From the NCBI GenBank assembly GCA_025765615.1, contig JAIVFJ010000134.1, positions 1 through 64,000 of the forward strand: DNA of 64,000 nt, written 5' to 3'. Source of the DNA: Zopfochytrium polystomum. Taxonomy: Eukaryota > Chytridiomycota > Chytridiomycetes > Chytridiales > Chytridiaceae. Within the stretch, counting starts at the first letter, position 1. Each line of letters begins with the position of its first letter. Below are positions 41,654 to 55,833 of this stretch, piece after piece. Below the pieces are notes generated by a model. That model had not been told where the DNA came from. It ran no database searches and saw nothing but the letters and a program-made list of their open reading frames with translations. The translations under genes and the position numbers were made by a program.

Positions 41654-42225
41654 GCTTTCTTTGCTGCTTGCTTTGCTTGCCTTGCTTCTGCGGGTGGGTG
41701 GCCCAGGTTGAAGCGAGTTTTTGTGCTTCAATGCCACCGACTGCGCAATGTTTGGACTGGGCCGATAAACCCCTGAACCAAACTGGTTGTGTGTGTGAAT
41801 GAGTGTGTGTGTGTATCCGAGGCAAAAAAAAAAAAAATCCCCACCAAGCGGAGACAAGGACGCTGCCTGCGCAACCACGCGCAGTGACCTGCACCTGGGT
41901 TGCTCCTCGGATCACCAAACTCTGTGCAACTAATACCTGCCAGCCAAATGATTCATCTTTGAATGCTCGATCCATTTTTGCCCTCGCGCACCGCCCAGTT
42001 TGGAACTGCATCTTGTTCCCGCACACCTCCCCTTGCGGCATTGAGGGTTCGGACAAACAAGGAACAGCCAAACGCGAGCTTCAACGAGCTGATTAGAGAA
42101 GAAAAACGGGAAACAGGGAAGTGAAAAAAAAGGAAAGCAAAAACCCCACCGCCCACAACCCACCCACAGCAACAGAAAAATCCATCAAATTCTCCCACCA
42201 ATTCCCAAACCCATAAAGCCCTCCA
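41654..42225. other. Intergenic between thioredoxin-like gene and SERCA
   Basis: Short GT and A runs at 41791-41837 only. No gene seen. Confidence 0.5.
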
Positions 42226-45893
<3,668 letters not shown>

Positions 45894-46197
45894 CGTTGTT
45901 GTTGGCCCTGGAGTGGGTGGGAAATCTTCCTTTCGATTCTCCCGATCGCGAATTGTTGGGGGCCGGCGGGTGGCGCTTCCTGATTGGACCAGCCACACAC
46001 CAGCCACAGACCCAGCCACGTCACCTCCCCCACACTAGATGCTATCGCCCCTTTGCGCTGCCGAACGCCTCGCCCGAGACAAGGGCACCCAGCGCCGTCG
46101 GACCTTCCACGCCATCGACGATTCCGTTAGAACAATCCGCAGAGCAGGTGCATCGCGAGTGAATAGCACCCCAGCGCCAGAGAACTTTCGAGGGTGC

Positions 46198-46305
46198 TCA
46201 GCACCGCTCCTCGGTGCGGGGACGAAGGAAGCGGAGGAGGTGCACGCATGGAGGTGTGCGTTCAGTGGGCATGTCGAGCTTCGAGAAGTCCATCAAGGCA
46301 GTCGT
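46198..46305 (-). pseudogene. Fragment related to the membrane protein at 60.4-61.1 kb
   Basis: Minus-strand codons TALMDFSKLDMPTERT…VHLLRFLRPRTEER align with TASMLFSTLYHATERS…VLRFLPPRTEER in that gene. No further homology on either side, so it is a truncated copy. Confidence 0.55.
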
Positions 46306-46604
46306 GGCAGTCGATAGCATCAGAGATCTGAGGAGGGGTGCGAAAAAGCGCGTTGCCGTAAACTTTACAGAAACTCCAGCAAGGTGTCCACCACAGCTGG
46401 TTGTTACGAATATGTATTCTGTTGAAGAATATATGATCACTGTAGAGCAGAATGAGGTTTCATTGAAGTGTGTGCGGGATAAATTGTCACCGGAACGCGA
46501 TCAACTCCACCATTGCCACTTCCTTTTCCGGCAGGGACTATCGATTCGACGGAAGCGCCGCTCGTTTTGCCATTCAGCGGCGCCAAGTCGACTGTCCGCC
46601 ACCG

Positions 46605-46685
46605 TTCAGCAAATGCCTGACCACCTGCACTCAAAGCATTGTTCATCGCCTCCCGCGAATACTTGATTTCGAGACCACTGTAAGC
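46605..46685 (-). pseudogene. Fragment of 'LQWW' repeat protein
   Basis: Minus strand reads SGLEIKYSREAMNNALSAGG, one repeat unit of the WW family, without neighbours. Confidence 0.5.
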
Positions 46686-47016
46686 TTACTACCAACTGGT
46701 GGCCATTGACGGGCTGTGGTGGGTGGGCGGCACCGGAAGAAGTTGTTGACTTGTCTGTCTTCGCACGACGTGAACTGTGGTGCAAACGCTTTGCAGAGTA
46801 CGTAACGAAGTAGGACCGTCCTATGTTGTGGAAGCCTGGCGAAAAAGCTCCCTTGGCGGAAGATGGGTGTGCGATCCCAGGGCAAAAGCAGCGCCTCACT
46901 GGGATGGGAAGGAGCAGGATGGGACGACATGGGGCGTGGGGTGTGGGACGACGGGACAACAGGGTGTGACAAGAGTGTATTGAACTTCTAGGAGGAAGCA
47001 TTATTGTTTGGTCATA

Positions 47017-47598
47017 ACAATCGTGGCCACACCGTGTCTAAATCCAATTTGATTGATTCAGCATGTCAAGGTTTTTCATCCTCCCTGTGATTAGAAATTC
47101 AGCGTTGGGGTTTCTTGGCGTAAGTCAATAATTGGAGACGTTGTGTGCTTGGAAATTCAGCGTACAACAACGTCGCCCACGTCAGAGGGAAGTCCCAAAA
47201 TGAAAGAGATAGTACAACAAAAAAAAACATTAAAAAAAGGAAAAATTGTCTCGTCGGGGCAGTCGTCGGATTCCAATCATTTCACTCTCTGTCTCTCTTG
47301 TCTCCCTCAAAAGCGGATTTCACAATCCCACCCAAACGAGAAATGAACAAATTAAGAAAGGGAGGGGATTTCACTGCACCCCAAGCGCGTCTCCTCGCAA
47401 AAGCACATTTTGCGTGTCCCTCCGCATTTCGTCATGACATTGTGCGCTCAATTTCTAATCACACACGCCAAGAAACCCCAACGCTGAATTGAATTTCTAA
47501 TCACACGGAGGATGAAAAAAACCTTGACGTGCATGGTGTTTCAGTTTGACGGAGCATCAAATCAAATTGGATTTAGACACTGTGTGGGCCACCATTGT
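47017..47598. mobile_element. MITE-like inverted-repeat element, TA flanks
   Basis: The left arm (47017-47121) and the right arm (47466-47598, reversed) match for more than 100 bp: ACAATSGTGGCC, GTGTCTAAATCCAATTTGAT, GTCAAGG, TTTTCATCCTCC, GTGATTAGAAATTCA and GCGTTGGGGTTTCTTGGCG. TA precedes the left end (47015-47016) and follows the right end (47599-47600), as in Tc1/mariner-type insertions. The internal 340 bp has no transposase, so the element is non-autonomous. It lies about 170 bp upstream of the glutathione transferase start and just before its TATA box. Confidence 0.8.
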
Positions 47599-47642
47599 TA
47601 GCAACTGGAACAATCCCACTCCGAATTTGGCGCGTAACTATT

Positions 47643-47650
47643 TATAAATA
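47643..47650 (+). promoter_or_regulatory. TATA box of glutathione transferase gene
   Basis: TATAAATA 119 bp upstream of the ATG at 47769, followed by a pyrimidine-rich leader. Confidence 0.55.
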
Positions 47651-47768
47651 CCCAGCCGGACCAACACACACACACTCTCTCTCTCTCACTCACTCACTCG
47701 CAACAACTCCCACGCCCAAGCACCAAAACACCCAGCAACAATCACCCCAAGCAGCCGCCTGTCCCATC

Positions 47769-49109
47769 ATGGCCCCCGCTGCCGTCGACTACGCCGCCGT
47801 CAGCACCGACCCTGTCTACAACAACTCCCTGCCGCATGCGCCGTTTGCCGACGACAAGCCAACCCTGTTCTCAAACAATCGTGAATATTCCATCATTCAT
47901 TCACTCGTCCACTCTTCCCTCTGTCCTCACTCGTCGTCCGTCTCTCTCGACTCTCAATCTAACCTTCCCCTCCTCCTTGCAACACACTCAACTCACACCC
48001 ACACCCCCGCAGTCTGCCCCTTTGCCCAGCGTGCCAACCTCGCCCTCCTCGAGTCCGGCATCCCCTTCCAAAAAGTGGAAATCAACCCGCAGAGCAAGCC
48101 GTCGTGGTACAACACCGAGGTCAACCCCCGCTCAAAGGTTCCGTCCATGAAGGACCCGCAGGTTGACTCGGTCCTCGTCGAGAGCGCACTCCTCACTGAG
48201 TACGTCGCTGAAAAGTACGCCCAGAGGTGAGTTTCGCGGGGTTGGGGCATGAAGAAAGGAGAGAGTGTGATTGAGCGGACGGCGGCTGCCACGACCGTTT
48301 GCTGACCTACTGCAAACTGTTTACAAACCTCGCCGACCCGGTCCAGCCTGCTGCCGCCCACCCCGCACGCCCGCTACCTCGGCCGCCTCCTTGCGGACGT
48401 GCAGTCGAACATCAATGTCTACTCCGTCACGAAGAACAAGGCCGACACGCCCGAGGCCCAGGCCGAGGACGCCACCAACAAGGCAAAGCTGGTGGCGGCA
48501 ATCAAGGAGGTGCGTTTGGGCTCGCGCAGTGTGGGGTTTGTCGCCCCATGCGCCAACGGCAACTGACACCCACTCCAACAGTTCACAGGCATCCTCGCCC
48601 AGGGCTCCGAGACCGGCCCGTTCCTCGTAGGGGACAAGCTCACTGTCCCCGATCTGATTACCATCCCCTTCCTCGCCCGCACCGTCTGGCTGTACGACTA
48701 CTTTGTCGGAGAGGACCTGGTAGAAAAAATAATCGATTCATCCACCTCCCATAATGTGCTGACCGTTCCTTCAAAACCCCGTGGGAAAAAGGTCCCCAGG
48801 ACCCCAGAGTTTGCGCGCTTTTGGGCGTGGTTCGACGCTGTCTCGTCCCGCCAAAGCTTCAAAGAGACATTCCCGGCTATCGAGGTAAACCAAAACGGCC
48901 CTCCTTACCGACGCTCGCTGACTCGCCTCCGCCCCATCTCCGCAAAACCCGCTTACACACACACGCACACACACACACACACAAAAAACTTTCCTCGTCG
49001 CCGTCCGCAGGTACTCGGAGAGGTCATGTCCGCCATCGGCTGGGGCTTTGTGCGACCTGCCGCCGAAAAGAAGCGTGCTGTCGCCGCCGCGGCGAAGGCG
49101 GTTGCGTGA
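47769..49109 (+). CDS. Omega-like glutathione S-transferase
   Basis: Exons 47769-47880, 48013-48226, 48347-48509, 48582-48884 and 49011-49109; all GT-AG and in phase; 296 residues. The N-terminal thioredoxin fold starts with LCPFAQRANLALLESGIPFQKVEIN; the Cys of CPFA (residue 39) is the Omega-class catalytic cysteine, which supports thiol transfer or dehydroascorbate reduction rather than classical conjugation. VPSMKDP carries the cis-Pro loop and LVESALLTEYVAEKY the glutathione-binding Glu-Ser. The helical C-terminal domain (FLVGDKLTVPDLITIPFLAR) has the N-capping motif. Bases 48720-48780 stay in frame but look like a possibly retained small intron (GTAGAA…AAAAAG), adding about 20 polar residues. 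The last intron contains an (AC)n run. Confidence 0.85.
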
Positions 49110-49628
49110 AAGACGCCTCTTGGCGCCCCGGGGGTTGGGGGATGGCGACTCGTTTTTCTTTCCTGTGCAGAATGAAGCATATCCGAAAAACAAAGAAAAA
49201 CGCGGGGGGTGGGGGACCGACTGCTCGCTCTGCGGTCTGGGTTCGGCGTGCATGTTTGTGGGACGGGACGCTGGCGGTTGCCGGGGGCTTTCCGGTGGGG
49301 TTGAATAGGAATGCTTCTTCAAATATTTCTATTTTTTTTTCTTTTTGGAGGAAAGTTGGCTTCTTGGGTGCGGGTCCTGCGTTGCGTGGACCTCCCTCGT
49401 ACTCGCTGACAACGTCCAAACAGTTTTTAGATTGGCGCCGACGTGAGCCACACGCAGTGGCTCACAAGATTGTGCCAATGTTTTTGCCACAATGACAGTC
49501 TCTGCTCAAACACACTCAATAATTGCAGTACAGACACGAAACTCAGCTCAGTTACTCTCACAGATCTGCACTATCAGCTGCTTAAGTGCCACAGCCATAC
49601 TGTACATATTGTCCAAGAGGCAGAGTTG

Positions 49629-50518
49629 AACGTGCGACCATCCGAGATCGCCGGTAGGCTCCGGCACGCGGACCTCCTGAGCTTCCGCCGCGCCTGCAGG
49701 CTGTTCGCCCAAGTCGCCGACCCGCTGGCATTTGCCGCCGTCGAGAAAGCGTTCCCGGTCAAAACTGGGCTGGACACAATCCTGTGCCGCTTCGGCCACC
49801 ACGTCAGGCGACTCGATCTCACGTCGACGCGCTGCGGTGCTGACGATCCCAAACCTGACGACAGGTTCGTCGCCTCCAAGGACCGTCGTCGCCAAGTAGG
49901 GTGCGGCACTTGACCACCGTCGAGTACATCCACTGCAAGTTTGACTGCTCCTTCGGTCGCGCTGGCATGGTCCTCAATGAACTTTAGCTCCGTCAATTCG
50001 AGGCAACGCGCAGCACCGCCCATGACCTTGAGATACGCACGCTGCATCTGCAGTGCAAGTTGTTCCCCAACAGCCTCAGTCCAGCGGGAGAAGAAACAGA
50101 CGGAGGCGGCTCCGCCGAGAACGACGAGGAGGAACCCGTCATCGTCAGCCACCTCAGCGCGACGGCAGTGGCTCTCCTGTCTGAGCAGCTTGCGTCAAAC
50201 GTGACTTCCGCAAGCATCGACTTTCGTGCACACCGGAACTTCGAGACACCCGAGTACGAGAGGCGCGGGCGGTCCGACGAAGGTACCATCGTGATCAAGC
50301 CCTGCGAAGGCATGGACGATGCGAGCGCCGCCGAAGCGAAATACCACTGGCGGCGGACCATGGCAGTGCTCTTGCGCGCGCTAACCGCAAACCCATCGAT
50401 CCGGAGCCTCGAGATCCGATCACCCCCTCCCAACAACTCGACCACGTGGCTCGGGGACGTTTGGTCGGTCTTCATCGGCCGCCTGGAGCGGCTGTCGATC
50501 CAGATGTGGTATGTGTGA
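49629..50518 (+). pseudogene. Diverged F-box/LRR-like gene, decayed
   Basis: VRPSEIAGRLRHADLLSFRRACRLF is F-box-like but has no ATG in front. The frame shifts near 49855 (HHVRRLDL, then VRHLTTVEYIHCKF). A TAG lies at about 49982-49984, and homology resumes with IRTLHLQCKLFPNSL. The family block YHWRRTMAVLLRALTANPSI, RSLEIRSPPPNNSTTW and LERLSIQMW follows and is cut at TGA 50516-50518, where relatives go on for about 200 residues. The end coincides with a duplicated segment (50519-50900), suggesting breakage there. Confidence 0.7.
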
Positions 50519-50900
50519 CTAAGTCAAGGCAAAGAAGAAGACGACGGACTGCAATCAGATAATTCGAGCGGGATTCACGAGCGCCGTCAGTCTTGCTGGA
50601 GGCGTGGGGCGACGACACTTCAATTGTGCGTCTGCTCAGGCCATGTGGATTTTGATGTCCGTGTGAAACGCGCAGGTACTGAATGCATTGGATCCCAAAG
50701 GGAGAGGAGACATTTCTTTGAAGGCGATGGGATGCATCTTTATTGTGCAAATAGTTGGTGCGAGGGTGTGCCCGGGTACGTGGCGTGTGTACAAAAATCG
50801 GTTCCGCTGCGGGAAACGTAACTGTAATCGCTTCATCTTCTCCTTACAACCAAAGACAGCAACACGGAAAGGCCATTGCGCCAACATTTGTTCAAGAAAT
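50519..50900. repeat. Duplicated segment, copy 1
   Basis: Matches 54660-54990: AGTCAAGGCAAAGAAGA, CGGACTGCAATC, ATTCACGAGCGC, GTGCGTCTGCTCA, GTGTGAAACGCGCAG, GGGAAAC. It lies 3' of the secreted-type gene at 51010 (minus strand). Confidence 0.75.
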
Positions 50901-51009
50901 CGAAAACAAAGAATAAAGAAAAAAGACCATAAATTGAGCGACAATGAGAAGGAAACAAAACTTTGAGTCCCACACAAAATCCAAAATCAACTCATTTCAC
51001 AAACTCAAG

Positions 51010-52468
51010 CTACATTTTGCTGGTGTCGGGATATGCTGTTCCAGTTTTTCCGGCAGTAGGTTTGACTATCATTGGGATCGATCCTTTGCCGCTCACTTTG
51101 ACGGTTGCCTCAGTTGAATCGCTCGTTCGACCGTGGACATACGACTGCACGTAGTTCAGTAAAAAGGTGGTGCCGTGAGAACGAGGATTTCGCCAGACTG
51201 GACTTCCTTTCTCCGTACAGCAGCTCCGAAACGCAGAGGGGGGGGGGGGGGGGGGGGGGGGGGGGAGGGAAAGACAGCTCACAGACTTACTTGCAGGACA
51301 GCGCTGTTGACCTGCCTTTTAGAGTACCCCTGCTTCTGGCTGACGTTAGGCAGGCGCGGATCCACCGTGCTGTGATCTCCTGGCGCCAAGAACACGGATT
51401 TTTGGGCACCAAGGGTATTTTTCCCTTTAACCCTCCAACCTTTGATATCGACGAAGGCAGTGCCGCCAGGCTTGACATCGACGGACTTGACGCTGTATGG
51501 CCTGGTGCTTACTGCTTTGAAGGAGTCTGTGTCGTAGTAGTGGCCACCCTGGACCGGTTTGGCCCCCATCTTGCGATTACATGTGGAGCGTGTGTTTGTA
51601 AAGAAGCGATGTAATGTTCGTGTGTGCAGTATGTGTATAAGTCGCGTGAGTATCAACTAACTGTGGAAAACCCGACAAGAACCTTTGTAACGTGATTCTT
51701 GAAATCTTTCCACTGCCCTTTAACGGCTGGGTCTTTTTCAATGTCCGCTTTGAGACGAGCCGCCGCTGTTTTGTGGGCATCCTTGGCGTCCAGCCGCTGG
51801 TTGTGCTCCGCCGTCCGCTGTGCTTTCGCTCCTCCTGGCGCAGCCTCCCTGTCATTTTCCTCTAGGTAAATAAAACAGAGACGACGGCGATCGCCTCTCA
51901 CCGCCCCGACCCTCCCCGTCTTCTCTCCTCCACATCAATAAAGCGTCCCACCTAGCTGCCTGTTTCTTGTCTGCCTTCTGCTGTGATCGCTCGGCACGCT
52001 GGTTCTGCAGACCCGCAGGGTCGGCCTGTGCTGCCTGCTGTTGAGCGGCACCGGCGGCCTTGTTCGCGGCAGCGTGAACACTGTCGTTTGCTTTCCGCTC
52101 GCTCGCTTTCGCTGCGGTCGCGGCTTTCTGGTTAGGAGCTTGATGAAACAGCGAAAGAGATGAAACACGTTGGGTTGTGAGTGTTTTCGGTATGTGGGAA
52201 GGAGGGGAAGGGCCGCGGGAAAGCAATACTTACTCTTCCCCCGACGAAAGATCCTTGGCACGCCTCCTCCTCGATCGCCCTGAAGATCCGCTTCGGCTGC
52301 TCTACGGCGACCGACGATCGCGGGATCGTGCAGACCCGAGTGTCCATCGTGCGATGTTGCCGAGACTCCTCGTACTCCGCACCCACCGCCGCCGCCGGCG
52401 CAGAGGAACAATGCGAGCAGGGCCTGAACAAGGACAAGAGCAAGATGCAGGCTGTGGCCGACGTGCAT
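51010..52468 (-). CDS. Spliced, probably secreted protein with Ala/Gln-rich coil
   Basis: Exons 52468-52234, 52138-51902, 51861-51683, 51569-51291 and 51210-51010; all GT-AG and phases agree; 376 residues. ATG 52468 starts a signal-peptide-like segment (HLALVLVQALLALFLCAG). After a Gly/Arg-rich stretch comes an Ala/Lys/Gln-rich predicted coil (NQKAATAAKASERKAN…QQQAAQADPAGL…QQKADKKQAA), a helix (KTAAARLKADIEKDP..WKDFKNHVTK), and a strand-rich C-terminal domain (VKSVDVKPGGTAFVDIKGWR, VFLAPGDHSTVD, EATVKVSGKGSIPMIVKPTAG). No family recognised. The sense-strand C28 run (51265-51238) forms the pyrimidine tract of the last intron. A decayed copy of exon 4 lies at 54985-55085. Confidence 0.65.
51238..51265. 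repeat. G28 homopolymer (C28 on gene strand)
   Basis: 28 consecutive G on the plus strand, inside the last intron of the minus-strand gene 51010-52468, 28 bp from its acceptor. Length is likely to vary between isolates and assemblies. Confidence 0.95.
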
Positions 52469-53197
52469 GGCGAAGTGACGACTTTTCGTGAAGGTCACTC
52501 GGCTGCTGAAAGCGCCGAGGGGGCCCGCATATTTCTGTCTCTTGGAAGAGGGAGAGCGAGAGCAGAGCAGCAGCAATTCCGCTTGGCGTGCGGTGGCGTC
52601 GGAGGTCGTAGACACGATTTCCAAAAGAGGGAAATCCGGTGCCAACCCGGCCGTCGGCCGGTCCGACAGATCGGCGGCGAAGGCATCAAGCACTTTTGGG
52701 CGGTGGCTACACGCTTCCAGGCCTTCCAGCCTTTGGATTAGGTTGCCCTTGCCGCCCCGCCAAGAGGAGGTGGACGTGGCCAAGGTGTCGCGGCTCTTCT
52801 ACCCACCCCACTTCCCTTCACCTAGTGTTTTAATCGCAGCTCGATGTGCTACCCCCCGCTCATTTCTGCAAAAGCGGCAGTGGGACCGGGACCTGGGATC
52901 CGTCTGGGATCGGGATGAGCGCACCATTCGCCGCGGTGCCATCATATGATTGTTCTCGCAGAGGCAGGAGCATGCGGTAATTCCGCAGTGGCCTGGGTGG
53001 CGTCGGAGTAATCCCCGCAGACACGAAATCTCGCTGCGAGAGGCGCAGTCCAGATGGGAGGCTGAGCGTAAATATTCCTTTTTTGGATTGGACAGTCCTT
53101 CGAATGGAAACAAGGGAAATCCGGTGGTGGAGCGGAAAACCCGGACCGGTCGGCGAAGCCAAAACACTTTAGCTTGGGCGGCGCCGCGAGGGCTGAG

Positions 53198-53199
53198 CC

Positions 53200-53262
<63 letters not shown>

Positions 53263-53263
53263 A
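53198..53263. repeat. (CA)n microsatellite upstream of micro-exon gene 1
   Basis: Nearly continuous CA repeats, about 60 bp, followed by shorter ones at 53323-53346. The sister gene has a shorter CA tract at 55674-55690 in the same position. Confidence 0.9.
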
Positions 53264-53275
53264 CTCTCTGCACCT

Positions 53276-53281
53276 TATAAA
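53276..53281 (+). promoter_or_regulatory. TATA box of micro-exon gene 1
   Basis: TATAAA in CCTTATAAAGGCAGGCC, 135 bp before the ATG at 53416. The homologous place in gene 2 (about 55708) reads CCTTAAATGCAGGCC, so the TATA is lost there. Confidence 0.55.
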
Positions 53282-53415
53282 GGCAGGCCACTGTCGCAGC
53301 CGTCACATTCGTCCGCAGACTCACACACACACACACGTACACAAACACCCACATTCACACCCCTTCACTGCTCGCAACTTCCTCGCCTCGCCCGACTCGG
53401 ACCAAGACCAAACCG

Positions 53416-54609
53416 ATGATCGCCCGCTCTTTCACGCTCGGACTCGGACTCCTCGTCCTCGTTCTTCTCCTGTCCGCATCATTCGGCAGCTTTGCACGTG
53501 AGCACCCACCGACTTTTTTTTTTTTTTTTTTTTTTCTTGTAGCAAGCCATCTGATATACCTGCTTTCGAAGCCGTCTCAAAAAACTTAATTGGCGTCAGT
53601 ACTAAGGGCATAGGGCCAGGTTAGCCTCTTTTAAAGTCCCGCGCAGACTTTCTTACACAATACTGACCCAATTTTTGTTTCCCAAATGTGCATTGGCTAG
53701 CATCTAAGCCAAACGGCAAGTTCGCTTTTAGATCCCCCTGACCACCGACCCATCATGCAAAGTGTTTTGATCGCAAGTCTTTGTACTTCCTATCCCCTCA
53801 TTGCAGTGGGTGCTAGCAAAAGTGAGCGCGTGCCAATGTATTGAAATCGTCACCTGCTGACCTGCTTTCCAAGTCCCAAGAAACTTGATGGGAGTCGGCC
53901 CAGGTAATAACCAGGAAGCCTCCCTCGATGGCTTCAAACCCTCCATCCGAATTGCAGCCCGCCTACTTTGAGTCCCAAGCAGACGTTCTGCCCCTTTCCC
54001 CCGTTTCTTTTCGCAAATCTAATGCACAATCCCCCCATTGTCGATCAGGCACTGGATTTAAGCCAGGCAAGTTGTCCTCGCTCGCTTTCGCAAAGCAATT
54101 TTTGACCGCCTTCTTCATGCGTAGTGATCGGCGTCGCGTTTCCCGCTCGTGAGTAGATCCCGATCAGATTGAAACTGTGGTTTACTTTGCTAATCGCAAC
54201 TTTCTCCCCCAAATTCGCCTTGGCTAGTGTCGAAGGCAAACGGCAAGTTCGATTTTACTTTTCCTTTCTCACATCCATGTTCTAATACTTTTGTAACAGG
54301 AGGCGGTGGTAAGTCGCTTTGCTGTACGGGATGTCTTGTCTCTTCGACAAATCTCTCACTCGTTCAAACATTCTCATCGCTTCAGGAGGGAAAAGTGGAA
54401 GGGTGAGTCTCGGTTCATTCTCATTATTACCGCAAGATTACATTCTAACTTTTTTTTGAACGAAAAGAGCCGAGTTGCCCGACGATGATGCTGACTTTGC
54501 GAATCCTGCCCGTTGTCTCAGCGCCGTCCCACTTTTTCTCTGTTTTTTCTTCCTGTTTGTGCATGCTTATTTCGTCCAGCTCTCCAAATATATTACCGAA
54601 CGTGAATGA
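53416..54609 (+). CDS. Micro-exon gene 1: secreted short peptide, 10 exons
   Basis: Exon 1 (53416-53497, 82 nt) encodes a signal peptide: MIARSFTLGLGL, then LVLVLLLSASFGSFA. Then come 53572-53598 (27), 53701-53715 (15), 53807-53821 (15), 53874-53903 (30), 54049-54066 (18), 54228-54242 (15), 54300-54308 (9), 54386-54402 (17) and the last exon 54580-54609 (30, TGA). Every internal exon to 54308 enters and leaves in phase 1, so each can be skipped without frame loss. Total 258 nt, 85 residues. Three introns use GC donors (53716, 54067, 54243; all GCAAGT). The mature part is short, basic and Gly/Ser/Lys/Pro-rich. Function unknown; a secreted variable peptide is the inference. Confidence 0.65.
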
Positions 54610-54659
54610 CGTTTTTGATCTGGGTGGTCGGGGAGTGAGATTAATGGGCGAGGAGTGCG

Positions 54660-54990
54660 CGTGATTAAGCCAAAGCAAAGAAGACGTCGGACTGCAATCC
54701 TATGATTCGAGTGCAATTCACGAGCGCTATCACCGACTATATTTTCAGTTGTGCGTCTGCTCATACCATGTTGGGGTTTTGGTGTCTGTGTGAAACGCGC
54801 AGATACCAATGTCTTAATTCCTAATGGAGAGGACACTTCTCTGAAGGCTTCGCAGTGGTACCGGCGTTTGCCCGGGTTTGTGGTGAATCTACAAAAATTC
54901 TGCAGCGGGAAACACAACTGCATCCTTGTCCTTGCAACCGAAGACGAGAAGATTTGCTCAAGTAATAGAACAGACAAAGAATACCAAAAT
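54660..54990. repeat. Duplicated segment, copy 2
   Basis: Partner of 50519-50900, same orientation, between the two micro-exon genes. Confidence 0.75.
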
Positions 54991-55085
54991 GACATCGACG
55001 GACTTGATGCTGTAAGGCCAAGCGTTGACTACTTCGATGGATTGTTTTCAACAAGCATTGTGGCCGCAGCAGTCCCGAACCGAAG
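54985..55085 (-). pseudogene. Decayed exon of the secreted-type gene at 51010-52468
   Basis: GACATCGACGGACTTGATGC and the following bases match 51475-51560 (exon 4: SFKAVSTRPYSVKSVDV). Together with 54660-54990 this shows that the 3' part of that gene was once copied between the micro-exon genes. Confidence 0.6.
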
Positions 55086-55090
55086 TACGC

Positions 55091-55833
55091 ATTTTGGCAG
55101 AATACTTTTTCTTTTATTTTCTTTCAATCAAAATATTTAAAAGGATCTGTCTGTCTGCGTGCCTGTTATCCTGCCCAAAATGCCAGCCAGATTGACAAAC
55201 AACCAGAATTACAAGGTTGAACCAATCAATCAATATGAATGTACCAGGATACATAAATTCAAGGTTGGCTTGTCATTGCACAAATTGGTAAGCATTCTCC
55301 ACCACAACGCAAGCGAAACCAACTAAAAATAAAATAATAATAATGATAAATACAAATAAATCAAAATAAAGAAGCGAAAGAAGCGATTGATTGGCAACAG
55401 CGTGAATTTCCTTTTTGGCCCGTCAAGAGAGTTACTTGGGATGTGTTAATAAATCGCGAGTCTGAATTTCCTCTGTCGGAAGCGGTCTTCTTGCTACAGC
55501 CAGCATCAAATCTGACTGTTGCGTGAAGAGACTGCCTCCGACAGAGGTGCTTGACGGATTCGCGACCCAACTGGGAACACCGCTTGTTCCTGTGGCGGCC
55601 GGACCGCCGGCGAAGCCAAGGCACTTTCTGCTCGCCGCACGAGACACAACGCCGCAGGGCGGCTGAGCCGACAGACACACACACACACACTCGCACACTC
55701 ACACACCTTAAATGCAGGCCACCGCCGCCGCCGTCGTCCGCACACACCCGCTCACACACACACGCACGTCGACACCCACATTCGAATTCACATTCGCTGC
55801 TCGCCTCGCCCGACTTGGACCAAGACCAAAACG
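55091..55833. other. Upstream region of micro-exon gene 2
   Basis: AT-rich at 55250-55380, then GC-richer. From about 55500 it is alignable with the upstream region of gene 1 (GGACCGGNCGGCGAAGCCAA, GAGCCNACA(CA)n, AGGCCACNGNCGC, CGCTCGC), so promoter and first exon were duplicated together. Confidence 0.6.

Noticed and set aside
53169..53501. Open frame with Thr-His runs before micro-exon gene 1
   Set aside because: Translation of the CA microsatellite. The real start is the ATG at 53416, which is conserved in the sister gene while the upstream frame is not.
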